Notes under the pieces: model-generated
Seen by the model: only the letters and a program-made list of their open reading frames with translations
What the model was told of the DNA's origin: nothing
Database searches by the model: none
Shown: one piece after another, positions 1-11,078 of the stretch
Numbering within the stretch: the first letter of the stretch is position 1
Layout: each line of letters starts with the position of its first letter
Position numbers and translations under genes: made by a program
Source of the DNA: Hypericum androsaemum
Taxonomy: Eukaryota; Streptophyta; Magnoliopsida; Malpighiales; Hypericaceae
Direction: 5' to 3'
Assembly (NCBI GenBank): GCA_963995505.1
Contig: OZ023187.1
Coordinates: 8,519,176-8,583,175 of the forward strand
Length of the DNA stretch: 64,000 bases

Positions 1-370
1 TATTATAATTTTCAATAAAATCATAATTAATATAATTTTTAACCCAAAAAATCACACAATTACTTGAATTAAAACATCATATCATCATCAAAACATGGTT
101 TCAACCTTGCTCTGATACCAATTGCTGGTTTTAACGTGTAATTAACGAGTAATTATATGTTAAACTTGATTATTTAACAAACTAATTCGTTAATAATAAA
201 TCACTTACTTGTTTAAGTAAGAGGTCCACAGGTTTGGGTCGACTATCTCTTCGTGCCAGTCGAATTACGATCACGTTATAACGGATTCGTAATTAATTTT
301 CACGAGATTTCCTCTATTAAAAATCTGATAAAAACTCAGAGACTATTCCAAAGTTTTGCCTTTCTTATGA
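1..370 (-). mobile_element. Edge of a Ty1/copia LTR retrotransposon
   Basis: A primer-binding site for initiator-Met tRNA lies at 105-120 on the minus strand, and LTR-like sequence begins with TG at 123 on the plus strand. The minus-strand LTR therefore ends next to the primer site, and the internal region continues off the left edge of the window. The leader after the primer site and the LTR around 180-300 resemble the copia element at 46075-49954 (same order of an aacaagtaagt block and an acgaatt block before the LTR end). The far LTR boundary is not clear; 370 is an estimate. No coding sequence is visible in the 107 bases of internal region present. Confidence 0.5.
105..120 (-). other. tRNA-iMet primer-binding site
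   Basis: Read on the minus strand this is TGGTATCAGAGCAAGG, the standard Ty1/copia site complementary to the 3' end of plant initiator-Met tRNA. It sits two bases from the putative LTR end. Confidence 0.7.
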
Positions 371-2382
371 GTGGTTGTATGGCGAATTATCAATTTGGTT
401 AAGCCAGATTTTCCTATAAAGCATATTTACCCATAAAAAAAGGTCTAATTGGCTCAGTAAATGAACACATAGCAACTCTTGTCCAAGTTGGAACGTCACA
501 CAGGTAACTAATTGAAAGTTTGTCGTTAAAAATGCTAATGAAAAAAAATATAACAATGAATTCAGTTTACACAACTTTATCCACATATCTTTGAGATGAT
601 AAAAAAATTAAAACTATATGATATATGCTATTAAAGTAATTCCTTTTTTCAAAATTTAAGGTTCTCACGCGTTTATGTTTGCATCTCGACTAATTTCTGT
701 TTCGAAATGGTTAAAATACAACAGGCATAACGTACCAACTTTAGCATCAATTTATGGACCAAGAAAAGTTACGCTCTTTAGTTTTGGGTCCATGCTACTA
801 AATTACACTGGTGCTATTACAACAACTATTCTTCTACCTCGGGTAATTTTAATTTATGTACATTATCAATTATAGCTCATCATGATATTTAAGTAATTTC
901 AAATAGTATCTAAAAACTAACCAAATTTGATATTTGTTTATTAAACAGGTTTTTAAAAGGAGTGTTACGGTACCTTCATATATTATTCTAGCCTCGTACC
1001 TGATCTTCCAGGTATAATTCTTACTTCCCCAATTATATGAAATAAATAATAAATATGGCCACATACTGATTATACTATATTTTATGGTAGTGGTTGTGTG
1101 TTTGTTTTAAGTGTGAAAAATTTATATAATGTTATAATTTTGAGTTTGATATGGAGATTTTAAAATAGTATCAGAGCGGATTATTTCATGCTCATTCTTG
1201 TTATTGTTTGAGGAAGTTTGTTGAGATTACTGTATTGTTAATTGAAAGAGTAATATACTTATTTATAAATGTGAAAAATCCAACAACTTGTTATCTTACC
1301 GTTTGAATCTAAAAGATATAGTTTAAGTCCATGTTTTATGAACCCCGTCTTTCAGATCCTAACTTGTATTACTCAAGCACGTTATTCTCCAATTATTTTT
1401 TTCTCAGACTTGGAAATTAGATAAAGCAAATTATACCAAGGTAAACTCCTTTAATTTATGATTTAATTAGCTTATCAATACTTAACTCTGAATATCATAG
1501 CTTAGAAAAATTCATTCACTAGAAGTCTAGTTTTCTGAATTTCGCAGTCTGATTAGCTAAAATATTTATTACAATATTTGCAGGAAGCAGGCCAAGAATT
1601 CTACCAGTCTTTGTACAAGCTATTAACTGCCCAATACATTATTTTTCCATTTATCTAGATGGAGGGGTTTATACTTTATATATGGAAAGAGTACACCCAT
1701 TTCCATTTTTCTTGTGAAAGCAAATTCCTTTTTAGTTTCTCTTTTACTTTCTTTTATCAATAAGCTCAAAATTACTATGTTTAATATTTATTTATATATT
1801 CTGGTTGTGGCATCTATATTATTGGAGAACTATAATTTTTTTTAATCAATTTATCCTATTTAAATTGAGTGAGTTAATTTTATGATCCGTTATTGTCAAA
1901 TAGCCCTCTTTCATGTTATATGGTACAAAATTAAATTCATGCAAATACCAAAGACATGTTAAGAAATACTACATTGATGAAATAAAATATGGATTGGTAG
2001 AGACAAATTTGAAAGTGGTACATTCCATAACCAAATCTTAATATTTTAGGCTGTATTATAAATTCTAATAATAGTGACCATTGCAGATGTGTTGTAATCC
2101 AGAACAATTTCAGGAGAAAAGACATTGCTGAGAATATGCAATTTAATATATATTGGGTCCTGGTAAGGCCCAAAACCCCCCTTTTACGCTCCATTGTTGA
2201 TTGGTTTATAGTACCATGTGAAGAAATTTCAGTTTGGGATCGTAAAGTTTCGATCTTTAGCCTTTTTTTTTTGGGTTTCCTATTGTTGTAATTTAGGCTT
2301 GAGAGGAAGGGTCCCACCCCTGTTCTGTGTTGTAGTAGAAGGGAATGCTTCAGTAGTCAATGAGCTGGACAAGGGCTTTAAT
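371..2382. other. AT-rich stretch without recognisable genes
   Basis: Only short spurious frames are present and none matches a family I recognise. At 1166-1177 there is an 11/12 match to the initiator-Met primer site (tagtatcagagc), which may be the scar of an old LTR element ending near 1165, but no LTR partner could be found. Confidence 0.4.
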
Positions 2383-2571
2383 CAGAGGGAACCTGATACG
2401 GCGAGCACAGCTACTGCTCCGGAGGATAAGGCTCGTGTCCGGACGCATTTGCGCATAAGGAGTGGCTTTTGGTCCAGAGGGAACCTGGTGTCAGGCGAGC
2501 ACAGCTACTATTCCGGAGGATAAGGCTCGTGTCCGGACGCATTTGCGCATAAGGAGTGGCTTTTGGTTCGA
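2383..2571. repeat. Two-copy tandem repeat, about 92 bp
   Basis: The segment starting cagagggaacctg at 2383 is repeated from 2475, followed in both copies by gcgagcacagctact, ccggaggataaggctcg and a gcataaggagtggc block. The copies differ by a few substitutions and a two-base indel. It lies just outside the LTR that begins at 2630. Confidence 0.85.
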
Positions 2572-2629
2572 TGAAGGGATGTGGCATAGTAATTTGTACT
2601 AGTTGTTCTATTGAGGGAATGCGGGTTTT

Positions 2630-3200
2630 TGTTGTGGGAAAAGGGTACAAGAACGAAAGACTTATCAAAATGAATTCGGAGTGGTCGTCCCAAGGTCGGC
2701 CTAACAGAGAGGAGAAAAAAGCGCTAGACTAAAGCTATGGCTATGCTAAGCTAAGAAAAATATAAAGAGCAATAGGTTTGTTGTTGTGTTGATGATGTCC
2801 TTGCTCTCTTGCCTGAGTCATCCTTATATAGGGAGCCTTAACCTAGCTCTGACAGAGAATGCGAAAACCTAAGCCGCCTTTAGCATAGGAAGATCTCGGC
2901 TTGAAATAGGAAGATCTCCTAGATCCAATCCTGGGAAATTTGCCATAATTTATGATTGTTTCCAATGTAGAGAGATCCACCCCAGCTTAGTATAAGAAAA
3001 TTCTAGACGACACCCAAAAGATCCAGTCCCGAATAAGATCTACTAAGCCGTGCTGAGCAAGCAATCCTGGCCCACTCCGAACTTGACCCAGATGCACCTA
3101 CTCCGAACTTGGCCCAAGTGCACACATCTTCAACCTGGCCCGGGTGCACACCTCTTCAAGTTGGCCCAGATGCACACCTCTTCAACGTGATCCTTAAAAA
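2630..3200 (-). repeat. LTR, gypsy-like block, subfamily a (left)
   Basis: Starts TGTTGTGGG and is clearly homologous to 8329-8812: both carry the gctaagctaag block, the gtgttgatgatgtccttg block, a tatatagggagcc promoter-like stretch and paired aggaagatctc motifs. Homology between the two ends near 3115, where the right copy is truncated. The end at 3200 is approximate because no PPT-like sequence marks it. It is read as minus-strand because the other members of the block are. Confidence 0.65.
3070..3195. repeat. Array of about 26-bp repeats inside the LTR
   Basis: Four to five degenerate units of the type ctccgaacttggcccaagtg followed by cacac occur head to tail. They lie at the end of the left LTR, and only the first unit survives in the truncated copy at 8812. 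Confidence 0.75.
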
Positions 3201-4600
3201 AATTCTTGACTTGGTGAGCTTGTAGTATCTCTACTCATAAGATGCCTCATCTCAGCCTGAACATCATGTAACTTGCTTATAACGATCACTACTCTTAGGT
3301 AGGAGGTCTAGGTTGTCGTCCTCAAAGACATACACGACCGGCTTATAGGGTGACAAGGTGTAGATCTTCGACCGCCTTGTCACCTCACCTATTGCTTTAC
3401 TCCTGATAAGTAAAGGAGAGTGCTTGCCCCCCGAGTGTGGCACCAACCAATCGACGGGCTAAAGGGACGTCTTTCTCGATCGGGCTCGCACACCAGGCAA
3501 ACCAGTCGCCCACTCTCCTCCAGGCCATCCTTGTTGGCATTATGAACCTATTGTATAAGGCCACTTCAATGTAGTATTTAGTAGGCGTGAATGAACGTGC
3601 ATCGACCACCTTGATTTCCATCATCTTACCTGACTTCCATTAAATTAGACATTGACAGATAGAAGATGGGATTACCTGACTGGAGCAGACTGAGTCACGC
3701 CCTTTCCCGACCAAGTTGGTCATGATAGTACTAGTCGGGCTAGCATCCTCTTCCTCCTTATTATGCTTTCTAAGGAGTAATTAAAGAAAGATGTTCACCA
3801 TCGCCCCATTGTCCCAAGAATTCTCTTAATCGCTTCCCAAAGGTATGAGCCGTGATATAGAGAGGCTTGAGATGGTTGTACTTCTTTCAGATAGGCCTTG
3901 CGATGATGATGCTACCATTGAAGTCCTCTACTATAGGAATGGCTGAGAGCTTGTCTTCTACCTGAGGTTCGATAGGGTCTTCCTCGATCATAATGCCTTT
4001 AAAATGGCTTGGATGGTGGGGTCCGGAGCTAGCCGACGTCATGCTAATGGCTAGCCTGCTTGGAAAGTCCCCAAACTTGATGTATCCTTTAACAAGGTCG
4101 AAAGTGACCTCCCTGCTCTAACGGTTGGTCTTATTCTCATTAGAGCAATCTTCCTTCGGGCGGACGCTACTCACCTTAGGTACCCACTTGCGAATCAACT
4201 TCTTATGCCAGTCAGTGGGTGTCATTGGTCAAACCTCATTGATGTGCTTCTTCGCCTTAGAGGCTTCAACCTCCTTGGCCTAACCTTGAGTTGGGGCTGA
4301 TTGGTGTCTAATTTTTGGGTGAGCTAGGGGGGTATTTTATTCCTCCCATTTGGCCCTTTGCTTCGCAAGTTATTTTTTAAGGTCCTTGATGACTTGTTTC
4401 TGCTTCTGGACCTTCCTCTCAAGGTGACGTCTCTGTATCTTGGTCAGGACTCCTCTCTTGGATGACCCTCCTATCTCCAAGCTAGTTGAAGGCATACCGA
4501 CGTGAGTTGGACTCATCTTAAAGGTCCACTTTGATACAAAGATGGTTGATCCTCCATGTTTCATCAGCTCCCTATGGACAGTAGAATTTTTGAGTCCTTG
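3201..4600 (-). pseudogene. Decayed gypsy-like gag-protease region
   Basis: On the minus strand, 4370-4564 ends in a basic segment reading LTKIQRRHLERKVQKQ, a motif shared with the related copy near 62.6 kb (LTKT followed by a stop and RRRLEQKIQKQ). Further along, around 4200, is WHKKLIRKWVPKV, and around 3860-3890 is KPLYITAH, which resembles the start of the aspartic-protease region of Tat-like gypsy polyproteins. The frame is broken many times between these motifs. A separate open stretch at 3397-3624 matches nothing I know. No reverse transcriptase, RNase H or integrase was found, so the element looks non-autonomous. The gypsy assignment is inference from motif resemblance. Confidence 0.45.
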
Positions 4601-4660
4601 GAATGCCGCTATTAGGTGGCCGTCCTTGCCTCCAGAGTCTTGAGGTCGGCCTTCCCTTGC

Positions 4661-5488
4661 CTAGGGCCTTCTCTCTTTTGGCTTCATCCGAAGATAACCA
4701 TAGGAACAAGAGTAATAGGGTGGGGACCAATTGATGACTGACCTTCCAAGAATTGATGCAGGTTGAGGGACTAGGGATTGCCCTTGTGTCTTTTTTTGTT
4801 GGGAAGTTCCTAACATCAACTGATGGTTGACATCATCCTTATCAAACTCCCATTGCCTCAACATCACAAACTGATGGGTCCGAATAGGAGTAGGAATGCT
4901 TGGATCCACTTCCTCTTGCCTCATCATCACGAACCGAGGTGACATGGTCAAAATATGAGCAACGTCATAAATTGTTGGGTAGTTGGCAGCCGTCATGGTC
5001 TCATATTGCAAAAAAAAAACTCTTTGGATCTCATTATTTGTCGATGACTCTCGCACCTCCGGGTAAATAGAAGCCCCAATTGATGGGGGTTGGCTAAGTA
5101 AACTTGTGAAGTCTAGAGTCTCGGTGTCACGGTAAGGTAAAGACCATACTAGTTGCCCCAAAATAGGCTGAGGGAAGGCCGATGGCCCTATATACATCAT
5201 TTCACCACCAATACCAAAACCTCGGGACATTTTCCTCGCCCGTATGATTTTGTTAAAGTGCCTCATACCCTCATCAAAACCTTTTATACCAGACTCCTCC
5301 ATACGCTTCACGAGTTGGCCTATCTTAGCCGGCTCATTGAAGAGATAAGTGTTAAGTGAGTCCCTTCCCACGTTCAGCTGGGAAGTGAAAAGTGTTGGCT
5401 CCTTAGAGAGAACTGGAGCAACTAAGTAATTGGTCGTCATGGTTGAGAAAATGTTAGACGCCTTCTCAAATGCCCTCCTTAGTCCCAC
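4661..5488 (-). pseudogene. Open frame after LTR, unknown gag-like protein
   Basis: A 275-codon open frame on the minus strand begins directly after the conserved post-LTR motif. Its first codon in the open stretch is GTG, so it is probably not a natural start in a plant; the first ATG lies about 16 codons in. The product has no zinc knuckle, no catalytic motif and no membrane segment. It contains a repeated phrase (RFVMMRQEEVDPSIPTP and QFVMLRQWEFDKDD), suggesting an internal duplication. Position immediately downstream of the LTR suggests a gag-equivalent of the non-autonomous element. I do not recognise it. Confidence 0.35.
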
Positions 5489-5497
5489 CGAGCGTGC
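5482..5497 (-). other. Conserved post-LTR motif (putative primer site)
   Basis: Minus-strand GCACGCTCGGTGGGAC lies just after the LTR end at 5506 and recurs with one change at 8305-8320 beside the other LTR. The position fits a primer-binding site, but I cannot assign a tRNA. Confidence 0.5.
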
Positions 5498-5505
5498 CTA
5501 AAATA

Positions 5506-6097
5506 TGTTGCGGATAAATTATGGTAGTATGTCGAAACGAACTTAGGAAAGGGTCCAAAGTGGTCATCCTAAGAGCAATCTAATGAATAGGGAGAAAATA
5601 TGAATAAGGGAGAAGCGAGAAGAGAATTAAGAAATCAGAATAGGTAGAAAATAAAATAATTAGTAGAGGAGCAAAGAACTTTATTGAAAATATAGGGGAG
5701 AGAGGAAAGGGAAAAACATAAAGGATAAAAGCTAAGCTAAGCTAAGTTGAATGTTTGATGTGTTATTTTTGTGGGTGTCCTTCTCCTATGCCCGAGCCTT
5801 CATTATATAGAAAAAACTAACCCAGTCCCATATAAAAAATCCTAGGCCATGTTCAATATAGGTAAACCTGACATAGCCCCGGCCTAATAAGAAAAAACCT
5901 CATGCCAAAATATCTAACCCAATTTTGACCCCTTACAGCTCCTAATTTAGAAAAGTAATAAATTACAAAGTTGTATATTTATATCTTATCTTTTTGTAGC
6001 TTTTAGAATTGCATCAATCCGATACTTGAGCAGCAAGTTATGGCTATTTTACCAAAATAGGTTCATCAAATCTGTGAATTAATTTTTCGCTCCAACA
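5506..6097 (-). repeat. LTR, gypsy-like block, subfamily b (middle)
   Basis: The LTR begins TGTTGCGG and ends CTCCAACA, giving TGTTG...CAACA termini. On its left is the post-LTR motif of a 5' LTR; on its right is atgccccccac, the complement of a polypurine tract, as for a 3' LTR. It therefore faces internal regions on both sides. Its closest relative here is 61454-62227, not the flanking LTRs at 2630 and 8329, so the three LTRs of the block belong to two subfamilies. Confidence 0.75.
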
Positions 6098-6110
6098 ATG
6101 CCCCCCACAT
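6098..6110 (-). other. Polypurine tract of the middle element
   Basis: Minus-strand gtggggggcat abuts the LTR beginning at 6097. The same tract occurs beside the LTR at 62227. Confidence 0.65.
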
Positions 6111-8328
6111 GTTAATGTTTTGATGCTAGGAAAAATGTTGATGTGTATCAGCCCTTAAACATGTGGAAAATTAACTCCACTCTACATATGACTGGCTAAG
6201 ACAAGATTGTAAATATGCAAAAAATATACCATCAAATCGATCGAGACCTAGCCATTGTGGACATGCAGATTATCACTCATCTCGAGATATTCGTATGCTC
6301 ACGGCTTTCTCAGAAAAACTTGATTTAGGCCTACGTGGCTAAGTAGGAGCTCTATTTCCTTTTTCAAAATGACCATACAATTGTTGTTGAAAGTCTTTAA
6401 GCTTTTTTCTTTACTTTTGAATTTTTTGCTCCAACTTTCTTTGTGGAGTCTTCGTGATAGTTGATCGATCAGACTCCAGACACTTGCCCCCCGAGTGTGG
6501 GTTCGGTTTTCTTGGCATCTCCTTGCGCTCAAGCTTTATATAATAACTTAGAAATCTTGTAGGCCGATCACTCATTATGGGTCGTGTCTCACATGGTTGC
6601 TTCTTGGACCGCGTAATTTCCTCCTTAGGAACCCAAACCTTGGAGGGCTTCTTTCCCTGGAGATCTTCTTGCTCGGTCGCTAGTCGAGTGAGTACATCTT
6701 TTTTAATACAAGCGTATTCAGGCCGTCTCTTATGGTTATCGAATGATTTTGAAGGTGTGACTCGAGGACACTCCTTATAATTTGAAACCTTTAATGGCCG
6801 AGTTTGAACCGGCATGCTAGGTTGTTGCTTCACTATACTCTTGCTTGGGTGAGGAGGAGTTGAAGACTTGGCTTTATCATCCTTCCCCTTATTTGTCATA
6901 TGCATGTCTTACCCCAAATCCAGGATAATTTTGGCTAATGTAGCAACATTGAACGCAATATTGCAGCGCTTTTCATGCCCCCGGGTAAAGTTGAATGTCC
7001 ACCGATACTCTGATGGTAGGCTTGCCCCCCAGTGTCTTTTTATTGAGTCAGGACGTAATTGGGCAAGCGAGGGAGGCTCACTAAGCGTGGCATAAGTTGA
7101 AACTCGAACGTCCACAGCAGTTTGTTCAGTGGAGGTCCTAAAATTCCTTTTTCTTGTGAAGGCCCAAAGAATTCCTTAGTCGGCGGAGGCCCTCAGATGC
7201 CTTTCATATTTGATATGGCATTTAGGGTTATCTTGGTTACCAATGTCAGTTGTGTTGCGAATGGTTCTTCCTTTTTCTCGAATGTGGAACTTACAAGCGC
7301 GATGGCTGCAGTGTCGGCCAACTGTTGACTCATTATTTGTATGACGTCTTGGCTTGCCGGGAAAGGATATTTTACTAATTTGAAATATTCATGTACAACC
7401 GCTTTGCTATATGTCTCAAAATCATGGAGTTTGGAAACTTATCGGTCTCTAACATCATGTCCGACACCCGATGTTACTTCGATCTGGTAATTTGATGTAC
7501 GATACAACAAATGTGTTGCAGTATATCTGACATTCCGAAGATCTCTTTCCCAATCTTGTATAGTTTCTTGACTAAGAGAAAATGACATCAAGTACCTAAT
7601 ATATCCAATTAAATCTTGTCGCGCAGTCATGCTCGATGTAGCTTTATAATTATCCCAGTGTTAGAACTCCTCTCTCCCTCCAGCGGTGGACTTCCATAAC
7701 ACGGGATCCAATATCCTTATCAAGGGATGCATAATCAGCACAGCTATAGTAACTACAAAACCATCTTGAAACTACTGAGGTAGCTTCACCAAAGGTTTCT
7801 CCAACAAACATTTTTGGTGCGGACGCCATCTTTATACACAAATTCGTAATCAATTTTCAAAATGACCAACCTTCAGTATTGTAGTTGTAACTCCTTCGTC
7901 TAAACTCCGATTGAAGAGATCCTGATATCCCTAGAAAGCTGTGAGACAAATCTTCAATTTTAGCAGAAATAGCTGTCTCTTAATTAGGCAAAGAAAAAGG
8001 CCAAAATTCCCTCTAAAATTGAATGGACTTTTCAATCGTAACATCATTGTACAAACTTTGATTACAGCATTCTTAGTGTCTAGAGAAAGAAGAAAGACCA
8101 TTCTTCAACTTTTGTGATATAAATTTCTTCGGATTCGGCTCAGAAAAGGATCGGAATGCCCTCCAAAGTTAACCGACCTGACTGGACGTCCTCTTTTAAC
8201 ATAATTTTTGACTGGTTTCATACCTCTTGAGAAAGGACTCGAAATCGTAAGTGGAGGCTCGTATTCTTAGGCAAATAAATCACTCTTCTCAGACGCCCTC
8301 CTTAGTCTCACCGAGCGTGCAAAAAATA
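6111..8328 (-). pseudogene. Internal region of non-autonomous gypsy-like element
   Basis: This 2.2-kb region is homologous to 62228-64000. On the minus strand, 6411-6905 is an open frame with KVWVPKEE, a Pro/Lys-rich composition and, in a neighbouring frame, RKLEQKIQKQ-like basic sequence, matching the copy at 62.4-62.9 kb. The sequence cttgccccccgagtgtggg (6484-6502) is conserved in all three internal regions (3424, 6484, 62615). Shorter frames at 7439-7630 and 7650-7853 are of unknown nature. No polymerase or integrase domain is visible, so the element would need proteins supplied in trans. Frameshifts and stops are frequent. Confidence 0.5.
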
Positions 8329-8812
8329 TATTGTGGAAAAAAAGGGTACAAGAACAAAAGACTTTCCGAGACGGATCTGGAGTGGTTATCCTAAGGTCGG
8401 CCTAATAGAGAGGGGGAAAAAGTGCTAGACTAAGGCTATGAATCTGCTAAGCTAAGGGAAATATAAAGAGCAATAGGTTTGTTGTTGTGTTGATGATGTC
8501 CTTGCCCTCTTGCCTAAGTCATCCTTATATAGGGAGCCTTGACCCAGCTTTGACCAAGAATAGGAAAGCCTAAGCCGCCTTCAACATAGGAAGATCTCGG
8601 ATCAAAATAGGAAGATCTCCTAGACCCAATCTTAGGAAATCTTTCGTAATTTATGATCATTTCTAATATAGAGAGATCCACCCCGCCTTAGTATAAGAAA
8701 GTTCTAGATCGACACCCAAAAGATCTCTTCTCGAATAAGGTTCAAATAAGATCTACTAAGCCGTGCTGAGCAAGCAATCCCGACCTACTCTGAACTTGGC
8801 CTAGGTATGATC
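8329..8812 (-). repeat. LTR, subfamily a (right, truncated)
   Basis: Homologous to 2630-3115. It is preceded on the left by the conserved post-LTR motif (8305-8320) and so acts as a 5' LTR for the minus-strand element. Homology to the left LTR stops at about 8812, where a different repeat begins. Confidence 0.65.
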
Positions 8813-8814
8813 GT

Positions 8815-9364
8815 TTAGATTCGTTCTAGTTTGAATGATTTCTTTTTAATGAGTAAGTGGATTTTTAGGACAATACATTTTGCCTAGGGTTTCTAAGGTT
8901 TCAAAATGTTTGGAATTATTCTATCTCTCTCTATTCCTATATTACATTATGGGTTATGACGATTTTTGCCTAATCGAGTATTCTGTATGATTTCTATGTC
9001 TTTGGATTTTGTACTGATTTCTATCTCGCATGAGGGAACGTTCCTATAAAGGGATATCGGATGACCTGAGGTGTGTATATTCAAATGAACGGGGAGCGTA
9101 GTGACTTTCAGAGCTCATGGAGGGGATGATCTTTCGTCTTCTAGGCCCGAAATACGGGAACAAAAGAGTATTTATTAGGACCCCACAAGATTCTCGTCAT
9201 GATTTCTGTCGACTCTGGAGTCCTATTCTGTTAGATGACCTCTGTTACATTCGAAAAAGTCTATCAGTGGATATTATGTGTTTCTAAATCCTCATTGCTG
9301 CTTACAAATCTATCTATGTATACTATGTCCTCCTCTCGTACGTATTATGATTTGTCGAGTATGT
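8815..9364 (+). repeat. Gypsy-like LTR, first part (split by C1)
   Basis: Unique-looking sequence that I read as the 5' portion of an LTR continued at 15325-15693. Support is indirect: it starts where another LTR is cut off, and the piece on the far side of C1 ends in GGCGTGACA-like sequence followed by a decayed TGGT primer site, as in Del/Tekay-type gypsy LTRs. No second copy is present in the window for comparison. Confidence 0.3.
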
Positions 9365-10298
9365 TGTTGTTTGTCGGAGGTGGTTTACTTGATTAGGATT
9401 TTTAAGTCGAGGCAAGAGTTAAACTCTTTCCCCGTAAGACGAGATTGTCCCATATTCAGTACTTACAGGCTGCGACAATCATCCCCAAGATACAATGACT
9501 AGGCTACTTCCGAGTTCGTAGCACAACGACCCTCGAAGCTTCAGGCAAACCTTGGATATTTAGAACTTTCTGAGAGAGGGAGAGAGAGCCTACAATTGCT
9601 AATGAATGCTTATGCAAGTTGTAGTAGGGTGAGATGCAAATGAGGGAGAGAGGCCTATTTATAGGCGCTGGATGGGAGAGAGGCTGGCACTCTGAAGGGG
9701 CACGTCCGTTCGGCCAGCAGGCAGACTGGCTGTGCTCGTGGCTCTTCGGAGGCATTCTGGAACCCTTTGGCAGGCAGCCCTCCGCTCGTGTCCCTTCGGT
9801 GGGCATTTGAGCACAGGCCTTCGCTCGCACTCCTTCACGAGGAATCTCACAACCCTTCGGCTATTTGGAAGTCTCCGGGATATTCTAGCCCTTCGTGCCT
9901 CTTCGTCAGAGTAGCCTGAGTGGTTTTTGAGCTTTGGCAAAACTTTGAAGCTCCTCCAGCTCCTCGCGATGATGAGCACATGCGAAGTGCCAAGTGCACC
10001 ACAAAGTACTCATTACAACCTGCGTCCAATGCGTCATGTGCACACGCACGTGTGCGTGCGCATGCGTGTGCGTGTGCTTGTGCTCGAATGGTGCTACACA
10101 CCATCCTCGTAGGCAGCCTCGGTCAGCTCTTCAGGTGGAACATTTAGTGTTACACCAGCTTGGAGCTTCTCTTTATAAATAGGGTAAAATCTCTTGCGAT
10201 TTTCGATGTGTTAATGGTTCTCTCATCCTCAGCTAGGACTTTTCAGCTTGGGCCTTCCAGCTTGGGCCAAATGTATAAATTTTGCATTTATTCCAACA
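9365..10298 (-). repeat. C1 3' LTR
   Basis: Plus-strand ends are tgttgtttgtcgg and ttattccaaca, matching 14441-15324. It contains a TATA box (9656-9663), a C/G-rich promoter half and a long alternating purine-pyrimidine stretch near 10036-10082. Confidence 0.92.
9656..9663 (-). promoter_or_regulatory. TATA box of C1 3' LTR
   Basis: Minus-strand TATAAATA in the context cgcctataaatagg, conserved in all four LTRs of the C1/C2 family. Confidence 0.7.
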
Positions 10299-10309
10299 AT
10301 ACCCCACAT
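10299..10309 (-). other. C1 polypurine tract
   Basis: Minus-strand atgtggggtat abuts the 3' LTR. C2 has the equivalent atgtgggggat directly before its 3' LTR. Confidence 0.7.
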
Positions 10310-10841
10310 GAATGATGATTAATGCATGCTGACACTTTTAAGAAAAATTCTGACGAAATTTCATTGCATTGAGATAGGTAGCTTACAGCTTTGAACCTTC
10401 TTTAGTAAAATATTATCGGATTTACTTGCTGCTCAGTGAACGCGATGTCTTGAACTGGTCAGCTTTTTTATGTAAACCAAGACAATAACATTTACACAAT
10501 GATATCTCTAATATCCTTTGGTTCTCACGTTGTGTCCGTTTCGGCCATGGAACTTATCTTGGATTTATAAGTATTTTTTCATTTGAAGCGGCCTAACTTC
10601 ACTCTTATATAGGTGATCTCCCATCAGGAGTATCCTGCCATACTCCACCTTTTTTTGGTATAGGAATCATTAAAAGCGTAGACTTTTAACCTTACCACAT
10701 CTCTGCAAGTTCGCACTTGGGCAGCTTCTGAGAATGGGAAGGGTTTCAAGTGATCTCAACCATCCATAACTTAGTTGTCTCATTGAACCAAGTTTGTGGG
10801 ATCTCCACTCATCATGGTTGAGTTACCACTATGAATGTTCT

Positions 10842-11078
10842 TTAATGTGTGGATTTTAACCCCATTCTCCTTACTGCGTTATACATTTGATCTCTGTTGA
10901 TTTCTTTCGTAAAAGAATTAGCTATGTTGTCCTTGGACTTCACATAATCAATGGTAATTATACCACCAGATATCCAATTCGCATCACTGTATCTTTCTAA
11001 TATAGCTGGATACCTAGTATAAAGTATGCCATGGTTCATGGTATATTTTAGATACTTTAGAACCCTTTCAAGAGCTAG
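10842..11078 (-). pseudogene. C1 RNase H remnant with internal deletion
   Basis: Minus-strand translation gives [10 protein letters not shown] and SDANWIS joined directly to GGIITIDYVKSKDN, the C-terminal tail of copia polyproteins. In C2 these segments are separated by 285 bp that encode most of the RNase H fold. The deletion is in frame, with its junction near 10970. A TAG stop at 11076-11078 separates it from the reverse transcriptase. RNase H removes the RNA strand during reverse transcription, so this copy lacks the activity. Confidence 0.85.

Noticed and set aside
2218..2523. 101-codon plus-strand frame as a gene
   Set aside because: It runs through the 92-bp tandem repeat, has no domain, and frames through this repeat are open on both strands.
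9847..10182. Overlapping short frames rich in Cys/Arg/Ala on both strands
   Set aside because: They are products of the GC-rich alternating tract in the C1 LTR. Similar shadows appear in the other LTRs.
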